Positions 18,298 through 27,922 of a DNA stretch of 64,000 bases are shown here, piece after piece. Position numbers and translations under genes: made by a program. The notes beneath the pieces are model-generated. The model saw only the letters and a list, made by a program, of their open reading frames with translations. It was not told the DNA's origin and did no database searches. Numbering within the stretch: position 1 is the first letter of the stretch; every line of letters starts with the position of its first letter. Origin of the DNA: Crystallibacter permensis (GTDB lineage: Bacteria; Actinomycetota; Actinomycetes; Actinomycetales; Micrococcaceae); assembly GCF_025960875.1 (NCBI RefSeq), contig NZ_JAODLR010000011.1, forward strand, positions 62,001 through 126,000, in the 5' to 3' direction.

Positions 18298-18699
18298 TCA
18301 CTTGGCACTCATCGGGTTTCCATCAGTTTTCTGACCCGCTTTCAGGTTGGACGGTTGGTGTGATCCGGACACGTTTTCCGCGGCCGGATCAAGTGCTTGG
18401 AAGTAACCTTCCACGGCACGGCTATCAACTTTACCCTTAAAGGCCCTGTTGAAGGCACGCCGCTTCACAGCCATTGCCAGGCATTCGGGTTGGGGATGCA
18501 GCCAAGCACCCCGCCCGGGCAGGCGCCGGAATTGATCCACGACGACAGTGCTGGCACCGTCTGCCGTGACCAAGCGCAGCAAACCGGCCTGGTCATCCCG
18601 ACGGCGGCAACCCACACAGGTGCGCTGCGGCGAAGCCGCAGCGGTGCCCTGCTGGCGGGAATCATGCCCGCCGGGCTGGAAGTCGGAAGACCGGACCAT
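18298..18699 (-). CDS. YlxR family RNA-binding protein (DUF448)
   Basis: Small basic protein of 133 residues of the YlxR family, encoded between nusA and infB in most Gram-positive bacteria. The signature QRTCVGCRRRDDQAGLLRLV is at about residues 25-44, followed by PGRGAWLHP and the basic stretch AVKRRAFNRAFKGKV. Family members bind RNA, and in some firmicutes affect RNase P or transcription; the role in actinobacteria is not settled. The C-terminal 35 residues are a polar extension without family similarity. The gene lies 62 bases after nusA and 136 before infB, a gap in which I see no gene. Confidence 0.93.
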   Translation of the reverse strand: MVRSSDFQPGGHDSRQQGTAAASPQRTCVGCRRRDDQAGLLRLVTADGASTVVVDQFRRLPGRGAWLHPQPECLAMAVKRRAFNRAFKGKVDSRAVEGYFQALDPAAENVSGSHQPSNLKAGQKTDGNPMSAK

Positions 18700-18761
18700 G
18701 TTTATTCTAGCGCTTTCCCTAGCCAGTCTACGAACCGGAGCCGTTGTTGCAGTGCCGGCGG

Positions 18762-19739
18762 CTACTGCTGGACCGCCACAGCATCGGACACAATGTCGAT
18801 CCGCCAGCCGGTGAGCTTGGCAGCCAAACGGGCATTCTGGCCCTCTTTACCGATGGCCAGGGACAGCTGGTAGTCCGGCACGACCACGCGGGCGGCACGC
18901 AGATCCGGATCCGTAATGGTGACCGAAGACACGCGCGAGGGAGAGAGGGCATTGCCGATAAACGTTGCCGGGTCTTCGCTGAAGTCCACGATGTCGATCT
19001 TCTCATCGTGCAGTTCGGTCATGACGGCGCGCACGCGGGAACCCATCTCGCCAATGCAGGCGCCCTTGGCGTTGAGGCCGGGAATGTTGGCCTTCACAGC
19101 AATCTTGGTGCGGTGGCCCGCCTCGCGCGCCAGCGCCACGATCTCGACGCTGTTGTCCGCGATCTCCGGGACTTCCAGTTCGAAGAGTTTGCGGACCAGG
19201 CCCGGGTGCGAGCGGGAAAGCGTGATCGAGGGACCCTTCATGCCGCGGTGCACATCCACCACAAAGGCACGCAAGCGGGCGCCATGCGGGTACTTCTCCC
19301 CCGGCACCTGTTCCGGCGGCGGCAGCAGTGCCTCGACGGTGCCGAGGTCTACCTGGACCATGTTGGGATTGTGGCCTTGCTGGATCAACCCGGAGACGAG
19401 CTCGCCTTCCTTGCCGCGGAAAATGCCGAGCACGTTGTCATCCTCGGCGTCCCGCAGGCGCTGCAGAATGATCTGGCGCGCGGTGGAAGCCGCTATGCGG
19501 CCGAACCCGCTCGGGGTGTCGTCGAACTCGCCGACAACGGTGCCGTCCTCGTCCATTTCCGCGGCCCAGATGGTCACATGGCCGCTCTTGCGGTCCAGCT
19601 CGGCGCGAGCCTTATCGATCGAACCCGGCGTCTTGTGGTACGCCACCAGCAACGCCTGCTCAATCGTGGGAATGAGCAGGTCCAGGGGGATTTCGCGTTC
19701 ACGTTCCAGGAACCGCAGGGCGCTCATGTCGATATCCAT
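18762..19739 (-). CDS. nusA: Transcription termination/antitermination protein NusA
   Basis: RNA polymerase-associated factor that affects pausing, termination and antitermination. Domains in order: N-terminal polymerase-binding domain ([20 protein letters not shown]), S1 domain (about 110-180), and two KH domains (about 200-320, with [20 protein letters not shown] and [20 protein letters not shown]). At 325 residues it lacks the acidic repeats of proteobacterial NusA, as is normal in actinobacteria. The ATG at 19739, six bases after GGAGG, is chosen over one five codons upstream. It begins just after rimP, forming the rimP-nusA-ylxR-infB operon. Confidence 0.97.
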   Translation of the reverse strand: MDIDMSALRFLEREREIPLDLLIPTIEQALLVAYHKTPGSIDKARAELDRKSGHVTIWAAEMDEDGTVVGEFDDTPSGFGRIAASTARQIILQRLRDAEDDNVLGIFRGKEGELVSGLIQQGHNPNMVQVDLGTVEALLPPPEQVPGEKYPHGARLRAFVVDVHRGMKGPSITLSRSHPGLVRKLFELEVPEIADNSVEIVALAREAGHRTKIAVKANIPGLNAKGACIGEMGSRVRAVMTELHDEKIDIVDFSEDPATFIGNALSPSRVSSVTITDPDLRAARVVVPDYQLSLAIGKEGQNARLAAKLTGWRIDIVSDAVAVQQ

Positions 19740-19740
19740 G

Positions 19741-20355
19741 TCAGGCCTCCTCATCTTCTAGTTCGCCGCGCATCTGAGCTGCGGCCAGGTCTTCATCCAG
19801 GTGGGTGAATTCTATTTCCACCTTGCCGCTGCGGATGTTCGCAAAGGCCAGTTGGACGGGATCCCCGTGCTTGGGCTTCATGCCCTTCTTCACGGGAATG
19901 TCGGGCCGTATCGTGACGGAATCGTCCCCGACTTCCAGCAGACGCCCGGTGACGTTGTCGCCGTCGAGAACTTTCACCGACACCTTGCGGCCGAGATTGC
20001 GGCGCCAGTGCCGCGGTTCGGTCAGCGGCCGGCTCACGCCGGGGGAAGAAACTTCAAGATCATAGGGGGCGCCCTCATCATGCGGGTCCTCGTCCAGCGC
20101 CGCGGACAGGCCCTGCGAGACCTCCGCAATCTTGTCCAGGCTCACGCCGCCCTGCTGGTCCTCGGGCAGATCCACGATCACGTGTACGGTGCGCTGGGTT
20201 CCGGCGATCCGAACTTCAATGTCTTCCAGGTACAGGTCGCTGGCAGCCACGGTGGGGGCCAATAGGTCCTTCAGCCGCGACGCTTCCAATTGGGTCTGGG
20301 CGCCGGATGGTTTCCCCGACTGGAACACGCCGGTGTGATCGGGTCGATCCGCCAT
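19741..20355 (-). CDS. rimP: Ribosome maturation factor RimP
   Basis: Assembly factor for the 30S subunit. The 204-residue protein has the N-terminal alpha/beta domain ([20 protein letters not shown], then [20 protein letters not shown] and [14 protein letters not shown]) and the C-terminal SH3-like domain (about 120-190), followed by an acidic tail. It is the first gene of the nusA-infB operon and has a GGGAGG site before its ATG. The 101 bases to the divergent gene at 20457 must hold promoters for both. Confidence 0.96.
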   Translation of the reverse strand: MADRPDHTGVFQSGKPSGAQTQLEASRLKDLLAPTVAASDLYLEDIEVRIAGTQRTVHVIVDLPEDQQGGVSLDKIAEVSQGLSAALDEDPHDEGAPYDLEVSSPGVSRPLTEPRHWRRNLGRKVSVKVLDGDNVTGRLLEVGDDSVTIRPDIPVKKGMKPKHGDPVQLAFANIRSGKVEIEFTHLDEDLAAAQMRGELEDEEA

Positions 20356-20456
20356 AGCTGCCTCCCGCTAGATGTTGTTGTAGCTACTAGACTAGCGACT
20401 TTCTCACGCTCCCGTGACACGCTAATAGGCCACGCGCCGCACCGTGTGGTGCGTCC

Positions 20457-21707
20457 GTGCCTGATGCCATGACATTATCAACTGTTGTGGGAACAACGTC
20501 AGGACGGCCGGCCAAGGGCACGGCCGGCACCAAGGCCGGCGGCAGAGCCGGCCGCTTTTTCCGGCGTACCTTACTGCTTTTGCTTGCCGCCGCGCTGGTC
20601 GTCAGCATCGGCACCGTCGTCACCAGCCTGGAGACTGTCCCTCCCCCGCTGAGCACCACCGAACAGGCGCGTCTGGACGCCCGGCAGCGGCTTCTGGCAG
20701 TGGCCGGAGATCTTCGTCACCTCGCCTCGGTTGAGGGCAATTCAAACAACGACGACGGCGGCCCGGCACTGCTGCTGAGCGCCGCTTCCGCGCTGGAACA
20801 GCAGGCCGGATTGTTCCCGCTGCAGACCACCTGGCCATCGGGAGCCGCCGCCCCGGATTCCGATTCCGGAGACGGTGCTGGCATCCTCGATGCAGAGGCA
20901 CCCAGCCCCATGACCACCAAGCCGCCCTCGCGCGAAGCCGGGGCGCCGACGCTGGAGGGCACGCTTCAACGGCTGGCCTCGACCTCCCGTTTCCTGCTCT
21001 CTTCGTCCTTGGAGGTGGAACCCGGCCTTGCGCGCCTGCTGGCCTCCGTCGGCGCGTCGGTATTCAGCCAGGCCTCCTTGCTGCACGAGGCTTATCCCGA
21101 CACCGAACAGCCGGTGGCCTGGCGACCCGATGTGGTGGATTCGCCAGCTGAATGCGGCCGGCCCGGCACCGAAGAGCAGGAATCCCAGTCTTCGGCGCCC
21201 GGGGGTGAGCTGCCGGCGGAAGCACAGGCGGCATCCGCCGTCGTTGTGAGTGAATACAAGCTGGCGTTCCTGTACCAGGCCACGCTGCCCCGGATCACGG
21301 GCGCTCAGCGTGAAGCCGCGGCAGAGAACTACGCCGCGCATCGGGACCTGATGGAACGCTGGGAGGAGCTGGCCGCGGACGCCTGCGTGGACCTGCCGCT
21401 GCGCGAGCCGGCCTATGAACTTCCCGAGGGCTTCCTCGACGAACCGTGGCAGGGGCTCGGCGAGGCGGAACGCGACGCCGCGCTGGCGCTGGGAGACCTG
21501 GTGGCCCTCGGCGACGGCGCACTGCAGGCTGCCGCAGCCGCAGACCTGCCGGGAGCGGCAGAGCGGATCGCGGCCATCACCGGGGAGCCGCCGCTCACCC
21601 CCGGCCTCGCCCTTCGGGCAAGCGGCAACGCAGTCTCCCCTTCCGGAACGTCCGAAACTGCCGGTGCGGTACCGTCGGCGTCGGCTTTGAAGGACGGCCC
21701 GCGATGA
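20457..21707 (+). CDS. Membrane-anchored DUF4439 (ferritin-like) protein
   Basis: Protein of 416 residues with a basic N-terminus and one membrane segment (about 38-58, LLLLLAAALVVSIGTVV), so most of it faces outside. The C-terminal part, about 255-400, fits DUF4439, a ferritin-like four-helix domain (AVVVSEYKLAFLYQATLPRI, then AENYAAHRDLMERWEELAADACVDLPLREPAY). The middle is low-complexity Ser/Pro/Asp-rich sequence. It starts at GTG 20457 or ATG 20469. Its stop overlaps the start of the next kinase gene (ATGA). The pair, next to rimP, is common in Arthrobacter-like genomes; the function is not known, and metal binding is unproven. Confidence 0.8.
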   Translation: MPDAMTLSTVVGTTSGRPAKGTAGTKAGGRAGRFFRRTLLLLLAAALVVSIGTVVTSLETVPPPLSTTEQARLDARQRLLAVAGDLRHLASVEGNSNNDDGGPALLLSAASALEQQAGLFPLQTTWPSGAAAPDSDSGDGAGILDAEAPSPMTTKPPSREAGAPTLEGTLQRLASTSRFLLSSSLEVEPGLARLLASVGASVFSQASLLHEAYPDTEQPVAWRPDVVDSPAECGRPGTEEQESQSSAPGGELPAEAQAASAVVVSEYKLAFLYQATLPRITGAQREAAAENYAAHRDLMERWEELAADACVDLPLREPAYELPEGFLDEPWQGLGEAERDAALALGDLVALGDGALQAAAAADLPGAAERIAAITGEPPLTPGLALRASGNAVSPSGTSETAGAVPSASALKDGPR

Positions 21708-22687
21708 TCCCGATGGAGCTCCCGGCCGACCTGCGGCTCAACGCACTGCAGTTACCCGGCGGCTCCCGCTGGCTCCAGCAATTCAACAACCTGTGCGCCG
21801 CCATGTTCGAAAGCTGGCAGTTGGAGGCGGACCCCGCCGGTGGCGGCCCCTGGTTCGGGCAGCTGGCGGCAGTAGTGCCGGTGCGCACCCGGTCCGGCAC
21901 ACTAGCGGTGCTGAAGCTCGCGGTTCCCCACGATGAAGCGCTGCTCGAGTCCGCGGCGCTGCGGATCTGGAACGGTCGCGGTGCCGTGGCCCTGCTGCGT
22001 AGCGGGGAGGACCCTTTTGTGCAGTTGCTCGAGCGGCTGGACGGCGACCGGTCCTTGCTCGATATGCCGTTGGACGGGACTGCGGCGGTGTGGGGACCGC
22101 TGGTGCGGCAGTTGCACCGGTCCCCCGAAGCGGCGGAGAGTTGGCCAGCTTTCGAAACCGTAGCGGCGACGGCCGAGCAGTGGTCGGATTCGCTGCCTGC
22201 GGACTGGTCTGCGCTCGGCGAGCCCTTTGACCGCTGGCTGCTCGAATGCGCGCTGGAGGTCTGCCAGGTTCGGGGCACGGTGGGGCGCCGCGAAGCCCGC
22301 GATGTGCTGGTCCACACCGACCTGCATTATGGGAACGTGCTGGCCCGGACGGATACTGCCGACAGTTTCGCGGTCATCGACCCGAAGCCCATGCTGGGCG
22401 AGGCTGAATTCGAGGTGGCGCCGATGCTCTGGAACCGGATACCGGACCTGCATGCCACAGATCCGGAGACCCACCTGGTCCGCCGGTGCGAGGAACTTTG
22501 CACAGCGGCGGAGCTGCAGCCGGAGACCGCGCTGCAGTGGAGCATCGTCCGCGAGGTGACCAACGCACTGGACTATCTGCAGCACGGCAGCAGCGGCCAC
22601 GCGCAACGTTCCCTCTGGGTTGCCTCCACGCTTGCCGGCCGTACCCTGCCGGGGCTTCCGCCCGCACATGAACTGCAACTGCCGTAG
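21704..22687 (+). CDS. APH(6)/hydroxyurea-resistance type phosphotransferase
   Basis: Kinase-like protein of 327 residues belonging to the aminoglycoside/hydroxyurea antibiotic resistance kinase family. The Brenner-type catalytic loop HTDLHYGNVLA is at residues 204-214 (His 204, Asp 206) and the metal-binding motif follows as AVIDPKPMLGEAEFEVAPML. The nucleotide-binding lobe includes LAVLKLAVPHDEALLESAAL. The family includes streptomycin 6-phosphotransferases, but many actinobacterial members are housekeeping genes with unknown substrate, so resistance should not be inferred. It overlaps the DUF4439 gene by four bases, indicating coupled expression. Confidence 0.85.
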   Translation: MIPMELPADLRLNALQLPGGSRWLQQFNNLCAAMFESWQLEADPAGGGPWFGQLAAVVPVRTRSGTLAVLKLAVPHDEALLESAALRIWNGRGAVALLRSGEDPFVQLLERLDGDRSLLDMPLDGTAAVWGPLVRQLHRSPEAAESWPAFETVAATAEQWSDSLPADWSALGEPFDRWLLECALEVCQVRGTVGRREARDVLVHTDLHYGNVLARTDTADSFAVIDPKPMLGEAEFEVAPMLWNRIPDLHATDPETHLVRRCEELCTAAELQPETALQWSIVREVTNALDYLQHGSSGHAQRSLWVASTLAGRTLPGLPPAHELQLP

Positions 22688-22714
22688 GCCGGCCCGCCGT
22701 GGCATGCCTTGGTC

Positions 22715-23524
22715 CTAAGCCCCCGGCTTCCCCAGGATGTTCTCCTGCACCACGTCGTAGCCCAGCTTGATGATCAGGGCCGCGACTACGAGCAGGAAGA
22801 CTACGCGGATGAATTTGCTGCCCTGGGTTACCGCCATCCGGGCGCCGAGGTAGCCGCCGGCCATGTTCGCCAGACCCAGAATCAGGCCGAGTCCCCACAG
22901 CAGGGCGCCGCTGGGCAGGAAGAACAGCAGCGCGCCGAAGTTGGTGGCCATGTTCACGATCTTGGCCTTGGCACTGGCGGCCAGGAAGTTGTATCCGAGC
23001 ATGGCCACCATCGCGATAATCAGGAATGAGCCCGTTCCGGGGCCGATCAGCCCGTCGTAAAACCCGATGACCAGACCGATGCCGGCGGCCGTGCCGAAAT
23101 GTCGCGCCCCGGTGTAGCGCAGCTTGGTGAGGGTGCCCGCCGTCGGACGCAGGGCAGTAAAAATTGCGACGGCGATGAGCGCCGCTACGATGATCGGTTT
23201 GAACACTTCCGAGGGCAGCACCGTCGCCACGATCGCGCCGCCGAAGCTGCCCGCCAGCGCCACCCCGGCCATGGGCAGCGCAGTTTTCAGATCGGGGTGG
23301 GCGCGCCGGTAATAGGTAATGGCGCTCGTGGTGGTCCCGAAGATCGAGCCCATCTTGTTGGTCGCCAATGCCTGCACGGGGCTGATGCCGGGCACCAGCA
23401 GCAGCGCCGGCAACTGGATCAGGCCGCCGCCGCCGACCACGGCATCAACCCAGCCGGCGGCGAAACCGGCCACCACCACAAGGATGATGGTGGCCAGTTC
23501 CAGTTCCTCGAGTCCGGAGATCAC
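22715..23524 (-). CDS. TSUP family sulfite/sulfonate exporter-like permease
   Basis: Integral membrane protein of 269 residues with about eight hydrophobic segments. It has the two TauE/SafE half-repeats: [22 protein letters not shown] at the N-terminus and [17 protein letters not shown] in the middle. Family members move sulfite, sulfonates or related organic anions, with no prediction of direction or substrate here. The ATG overlaps the proS stop (ATGA), so it is read as an appendix of the proS transcript, though no functional link is apparent. Confidence 0.88.
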   Translation of the reverse strand: MISGLEELELATIILVVVAGFAAGWVDAVVGGGGLIQLPALLLVPGISPVQALATNKMGSIFGTTTSAITYYRRAHPDLKTALPMAGVALAGSFGGAIVATVLPSEVFKPIIVAALIAVAIFTALRPTAGTLTKLRYTGARHFGTAAGIGLVIGFYDGLIGPGTGSFLIIAMVAMLGYNFLAASAKAKIVNMATNFGALLFFLPSGALLWGLGLILGLANMAGGYLGARMAVTQGSKFIRVVFLLVVAALIIKLGYDVVQENILGKPGA

Positions 23525-25320
23525 TTCCCGGCGAGGGCGGCCACCTGTGCGACGGCGTCCTCCAAGGGCACGTTCTGCGCTTCGCCGGTGGCTCGGTCCT
23601 TGACCTCGACCACACCGTCGGCCAGACCGCGGCCGACCACCAGAATGGTCGGCACACCGATGAGTTCCGCGTCGCCGAACTTCACGCCGGGGGAAACCTT
23701 GGGCCGGTCATCGTAGATGACCTCCAGTCCGGCGGCCGCGAGGTCTTCGGAGAGCTTGTCGGCGGCCTCGAAGATTTCCTGTCCGCGGCCGGTTGCCACG
23801 ACGTGCACGTCGGCAGGGGCAACATTGCGGGGCCAGATCAGCCCCTTGTCGTCGTGGTTCGATTCGGCCAGGGCGGCCACAGCCCGGGTGACGCCGACGC
23901 CGTACGAACCCATGGTGACGGTGGCCAGCTTGCCGTTCTTGTCCAGCACCTGCAGGCCCAGCGCCTCGGCGTACTTGCGGCCTAGCTGGAAAATGTGGCC
24001 CATCTCGATGCCGCGTGCGGCCTCGAGCGGACCGGAGCCGTCAGGGGCTTCGTCGCCGGCGCGCACGTCGACGGACTCGATGACGCCGTCCCACGTGAAG
24101 TCGCGGCCGGCCACCAGGCCGAAGACGTGCTTGCCGTCGACGTTCGCGCCGGTGATCCAGCTGGTCCCGGAGACCACGCGCGGGTCCACCAGGTACAGCA
24201 GTCCGGTCTTGCCTTCGGTGCCGAGCACCGCCGCGTTCAGGCTCTCGCCCGGGCCGATGTAGCCCCGGACCAGGCCCGGGTGCTTCTTGAGGTCGTTTTC
24301 GTTGGCGGCCTCGATGCCGATTTCCCCGCCGATCGGCAGGAAGCCGCCGATATTAGCTTCGACCCGCTTGAGGTCCACGGCGCGGTCGCCCGGCACGCCG
24401 AGCACCACTACCTGGCGCTCCCCGGTCGGCAGGGTGACAGCCAGGACCACGTTCTTCAGCGTGTCCGCAGCTGTCCATTCACCCTCGGGACGCGGCGCCA
24501 ACTCGTTGGCCGCCGCCACCAGGGTGTCGATGGTCGGGGTGTCCGGGGTGTCCTTGACCTCGGCCTCGGGCGCGTTGGTGAAGTCGATCTCTGCCGGAAC
24601 CACGGTGGTGACCGCTTCGACATTGGCCGAGTAGCCGCCGGCCGAGCGGACGAAGGTATCCTCGCCGACCTCGGTCGGGTGCAGGAATTCCTCGCTCTTG
24701 GACCCGCCCATGGCACCCGCGGTGGCCTTCACGGGTACCACTTCGAGTCCCAGCCGCTCGAAAATACGCAAGTAGGCGCCGCGGTGGGCCTGGTAGCTGT
24801 CCTCGAGTCCGGCGTCGTCAATATCGAAGGAATACGAATCCTTCATAATGAACTCCCGACCGCGCAGCAGTCCGGCACGGGGGCGCGCTTCGTCGCGGTA
24901 CTTGGTCTGGATCTGGTACAGGCAGACCGGCAGATCCTTGTACGAGGAGTACAGGTCCTTAACCAGCAGCGTGAACATTTCCTCGTGCGTGGGCGCCAGC
25001 AGATAGTCCGCGCCCTTGCGGTCCTGCAGACGGAAGAGCCCCTCGCCGTACTCGGTCCAGCGGTTGGTGGTCTCGTACGGTTCGCGCGGCAGCAGCGCCG
25101 GGAAATGGACTTCCTGGGCACCGATGGCCGACATCTCCTCGCGGATGATGGTTTCCACCTTGGCCAGCACCTTCAGCCCCAGCGGCAGCCAGGAGTAGAT
25201 GCCGGGAGCCGCGCGGCGGATGTACCCGGCGCGGACCAGCAGCCGGTGGCTGGCCACCTCGGCGTCGACGGGATCTTCGCGCAGAGTGCGCAGGAACAGG
25301 GTGGAGAGTCGCAGGACCAC
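23521..25320 (-). CDS. proS: Prolyl-tRNA synthetase
   Basis: Charges tRNA-Pro with proline. The 599-residue protein is of the bacterial type with an editing insertion: catalytic core of class II (motif 1 region [20 protein letters not shown]; motif 2 region [21 protein letters not shown]; motif 3 near [16 protein letters not shown]), the YbaK-like editing domain between about 225 and 390, and a C-terminal anticodon-binding domain (about 490-595). The start is GTG 25320. The 140 bases up to the GNAT gene contain no gene and no clear terminator. Confidence 0.96.
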   Translation of the reverse strand: MVLRLSTLFLRTLREDPVDAEVASHRLLVRAGYIRRAAPGIYSWLPLGLKVLAKVETIIREEMSAIGAQEVHFPALLPREPYETTNRWTEYGEGLFRLQDRKGADYLLAPTHEEMFTLLVKDLYSSYKDLPVCLYQIQTKYRDEARPRAGLLRGREFIMKDSYSFDIDDAGLEDSYQAHRGAYLRIFERLGLEVVPVKATAGAMGGSKSEEFLHPTEVGEDTFVRSAGGYSANVEAVTTVVPAEIDFTNAPEAEVKDTPDTPTIDTLVAAANELAPRPEGEWTAADTLKNVVLAVTLPTGERQVVVLGVPGDRAVDLKRVEANIGGFLPIGGEIGIEAANENDLKKHPGLVRGYIGPGESLNAAVLGTEGKTGLLYLVDPRVVSGTSWITGANVDGKHVFGLVAGRDFTWDGVIESVDVRAGDEAPDGSGPLEAARGIEMGHIFQLGRKYAEALGLQVLDKNGKLATVTMGSYGVGVTRAVAALAESNHDDKGLIWPRNVAPADVHVVATGRGQEIFEAADKLSEDLAAAGLEVIYDDRPKVSPGVKFGDAELIGVPTILVVGRGLADGVVEVKDRATGEAQNVPLEDAVAQVAALAGK

Positions 25321-25460
25321 GCTTGGTTTCCGTTTCTAAAGTTCGTTGTGTCGCAACAGCAGATCAGTAACTAATCCTACGGTCGCCGGACGGTTCGGGT
25401 GAATTTGGGCGAATTTGGGGCAGGTGTCGCCGGGAGCGGATCCTGTTGGACTGCGGCTTT

Positions 25461-26387
25461 CTAGAAGAGCACGGTGGCGAAGGTGCCGACCTGTTCAAAG
25501 CCCACGCGCTGGTAGGCGGCAACGGCGCGTTGGTTGTAGTCGTTGACGTACAGGCTCGCCACCGGGGCAAACTTGCGCGAAAGTTCGACGACGGCGGCCA
25601 TGTACGTCGCCGCAAGTCCCTTGCCGCGGTAGGCCGGGTTCATCCAGACGCCCTGGATCTGCACGGCATCGGCCGAAACGTTGCCGAGTTCGGCCTTGAA
25701 AACGACTTCACCGCCGGGCTCGCGGTAGACCAGCGAATGCCCCTTGTCGATCAGGCTCCGCACGCGCTGGCGGTAGTGGTGTCCGCCGGCGGCCATCGGC
25801 GAATAGCCGACTTCCTCTTCGAACATAGCCACGCAGGCCGGCAGCAGCACGTCCAGGTCCGCCCCTGTGGAGAAGCGGACCGCCGGGTCCGCTGCCACGG
25901 CGGGCTTGCCGCGCAGTTCCATCAGCGGCTGGTTGGGCCGGATATCGAAGGGTCGGGTGGAATTGTGCTGGAAGGAACTCCAGATGCCCAGCACGGCTTC
26001 CGCCGGGCCGAAGATGGACGACGTCCGGCGGTTGCTGGAGGCCAGAAACTGGCCGAGGTTGGCGCCCTGTTCGGCGGTGAGCGCCGTGGGCACCAGGTTG
26101 ACGCCGCTCCAGCATGCACCGGCCAAAGCACCGTCGGCGAAGTAGCCGAGGATTTCAGCGCCCGAAGGGGTGGGCGCAGCGGTTTTTGCGGCTTCCAGAT
26201 GCGCGGCGAGGAACACGTTGGACACCGGATCCTGTTTCACCAGATCCCAGAGCCGAGGCGTGTCCCCTTCGTCCAGGACCCGGATTTCGGCATGCCCCAG
26301 TGCCGCCGCGGCTTCGCAGCCGGAATCCGTGCGCAGCCGGTTAGCTGACGTTAACCACGGGGCTACCCTTGACAGCATTTTCGCCAT
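25461..26387 (-). CDS. GNAT family N-acetyltransferase with N-terminal DUF4081
   Basis: Two-domain protein of 308 residues: an N-terminal DUF4081 region (about 40-160, [20 protein letters not shown]) and a C-terminal GNAT domain with the acetyl-CoA loop [19 protein letters not shown] and the [20 protein letters not shown] strand-helix. In mycobacteria a homologous gene follows ispG (gcpE) in the same order, so this is conserved vertical synteny. The substrate is unknown. The ATG at 26387 sits shortly after GGGGGAG and overlaps the end of ispG by 47 bases; an ATG at 26378 is possible. Confidence 0.88.
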   Translation of the reverse strand: MAKMLSRVAPWLTSANRLRTDSGCEAAAALGHAEIRVLDEGDTPRLWDLVKQDPVSNVFLAAHLEAAKTAAPTPSGAEILGYFADGALAGACWSGVNLVPTALTAEQGANLGQFLASSNRRTSSIFGPAEAVLGIWSSFQHNSTRPFDIRPNQPLMELRGKPAVAADPAVRFSTGADLDVLLPACVAMFEEEVGYSPMAAGGHHYRQRVRSLIDKGHSLVYREPGGEVVFKAELGNVSADAVQIQGVWMNPAYRGKGLAATYMAAVVELSRKFAPVASLYVNDYNQRAVAAYQRVGFEQVGTFATVLF

Positions 26388-27507
26388 CGGTCTCCCCCAT
26401 TTCCTCCGCAATTCTCATTGCTTCTTCGATGAGTGTCTCAACAATCTGGTCCTCGGGCACAGTTTTGATGACTTCGCCCTTCACAAAGATCTGGCCCTTG
26501 CCGTTGCCGGAGGCTACGCCCAGGTCCGCCTCGCGGGCTTCGCCGGGTCCGTTGACTACGCAGCCCATAACAGCCACGCGCAGCGGAACTTCCATGCCTT
26601 CCAGTCCGGCCGTGACCTCGTCGGCAAGCGTGTAGACATCCACCTGGGCGCGGCCGCAGGACGGGCAGGACACGATGTCCAGCTTGCGCGGACGCAGGTT
26701 GAGCGACTGCAGGATCTGGTTGCCGACCTTGATCTCCTCTACCGGCGGTGCCGAGAGGGAAACACGGATGGTGTCGCCGATGCCCTTGGAGAGCAGGGCG
26801 CCGAAAGCTGTGGCGGACTTGATGGTGCCCTGGAAAGCCGGACCGGCCTCGGTAACGCCGAGGTGCAGCGGCCAGTCGCCCCGCTCCGCCAGCAGCTCGT
26901 AGGCGCGCACCATGACTACCGGATCATTGTGCTTGACGGAAATCTTGAAGTCGTGGAAGTCATGCTCTTCGAAGAGCGAAGCTTCCCAGACGGCCGACTC
27001 CACCAGTGCCTCCGGGGTGGCCTTGCCGTACTTTTGCATCAGGCGCGGATCCAGCGAGCCGGCGTTGACGCCGATCCGGATGGACACTCCGGCATCCTTG
27101 GCGGCCTTGGCGATCTCCTTGACCTGGTCGTCGAATTTGCGGATATTGCCCGGGTTCACGCGCACTGCCGCACAGCCGGCGTCGATCGCAGCGTAAACAT
27201 ACTTCGGCTGGAAGTGGATGTCGGCAATGACCGGGATCTGCGACTTCTTCGCAATGATCGGCAGCGCTTCGGCGTCATCGGCGCTGGGGCAGGCCACCCG
27301 GACAATGTCGCAGCCCGACGCCGTCAGCTCGGCGATCTGCTGCAAGGTGGCATTGATGTCCGTGGTCGGTGTGGTGGTCATGGACTGGACGCTGACCGGC
27401 GAGTCCGATCCAACGCCAACCGAGCCGACCTTGATCTGGCGCGTTTTACGGCGCGGCGCCAGGACAGGCAGCGGTGCGTTTGGCATTCCAAGGTTGACCG
27501 AGGTCAA
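26341..27507 (-). CDS. ispG: 4-hydroxy-3-methylbut-2-enyl diphosphate synthase (flavodoxin)
   Basis: Iron-sulfur enzyme of the MEP isoprenoid pathway that reductively opens 2-C-methyl-D-erythritol cyclodiphosphate to HMBPP. The 388-residue protein has the TIM-barrel part ([33 protein letters not shown]) and the C-terminal cluster ligands in CPSCGR and [11 protein letters not shown]. The start is TTG 27507-27505, five bases after GGAGG, giving [16 protein letters not shown], which fits the family; a longer frame to 27558 is unlikely. It shares this locus with dxr, another MEP gene, and rseP between them, as in mycobacteria. Confidence 0.96.
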   Translation of the reverse strand: MTSVNLGMPNAPLPVLAPRRKTRQIKVGSVGVGSDSPVSVQSMTTTPTTDINATLQQIAELTASGCDIVRVACPSADDAEALPIIAKKSQIPVIADIHFQPKYVYAAIDAGCAAVRVNPGNIRKFDDQVKEIAKAAKDAGVSIRIGVNAGSLDPRLMQKYGKATPEALVESAVWEASLFEEHDFHDFKISVKHNDPVVMVRAYELLAERGDWPLHLGVTEAGPAFQGTIKSATAFGALLSKGIGDTIRVSLSAPPVEEIKVGNQILQSLNLRPRKLDIVSCPSCGRAQVDVYTLADEVTAGLEGMEVPLRVAVMGCVVNGPGEAREADLGVASGNGKGQIFVKGEVIKTVPEDQIVETLIEEAMRIAEEMGETDGENAVKGSPVVNVS

Positions 27508-27597
27508 AACATCCTCCAGGGGGCAGTTTGCAGAACAGCTTTCATTATCCTCCGGCAACCCGGATCTTGCGAAGATACCGGCCAGCTGTGGGAAAGA

Positions 27598-27888
27598 TCA
27601 TGCGTAATCGGCGAAAGCTCCGGTCACGGGCTTCCACTCGGTTACCCGCAGGCCGGAAACAAAGTTCTGCACATTGAAAGGGTCCTGCTTCAGTTCCTCC
27701 AGCAGGGCGGCTTCGCTCCCGGCGGTGAACAGCAGCAGCGCGCCGGTGCCGTCGGCGTACGGGCCCGAAGCCAGCAGACGGCCTTCGTTGACGAACCCCT
27801 TCAGCCATTCACGGTGGGCGGCACGGTGCTCGTCGCGGCCCTCTTCGGTATCGGCGGCGTAAACATACTCGACGGCAAAAACACTCAT
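27598..27888 (-). CDS. YciI family protein
   Basis: Small cytoplasmic protein of 96 residues with the YciI (YCII-related) alpha/beta fold: FAVEYVYAADTEEGRDEHRA at the N-terminus, then LLASGPYADGTGALLLF and the C-terminal DPFNVQNFVSGLRVTEWKPV. The His in DEHR and the Asp in DPF are the conserved pair proposed as an active site in the family, whose members include chloromuconolactone dehalogenase-like enzymes. The actual reaction is unknown. It is an insertion between ispG and the lipoprotein gene relative to the mycobacterial order. Confidence 0.88.
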   Translation of the reverse strand: MSVFAVEYVYAADTEEGRDEHRAAHREWLKGFVNEGRLLASGPYADGTGALLLFTAGSEAALLEELKQDPFNVQNFVSGLRVTEWKPVTGAFADYA

Positions 27889-27922
27889 GCCGACACCTTA
27901 CCTGCCCTCGGGGCCGGGATAA

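Noticed and set aside
21704-22687. Antibiotic resistance gene call for the APH-type kinase
   Set aside because: The family is broad and this gene is in a stable chromosomal context next to a DUF4439 gene; resistance cannot be inferred from the fold.
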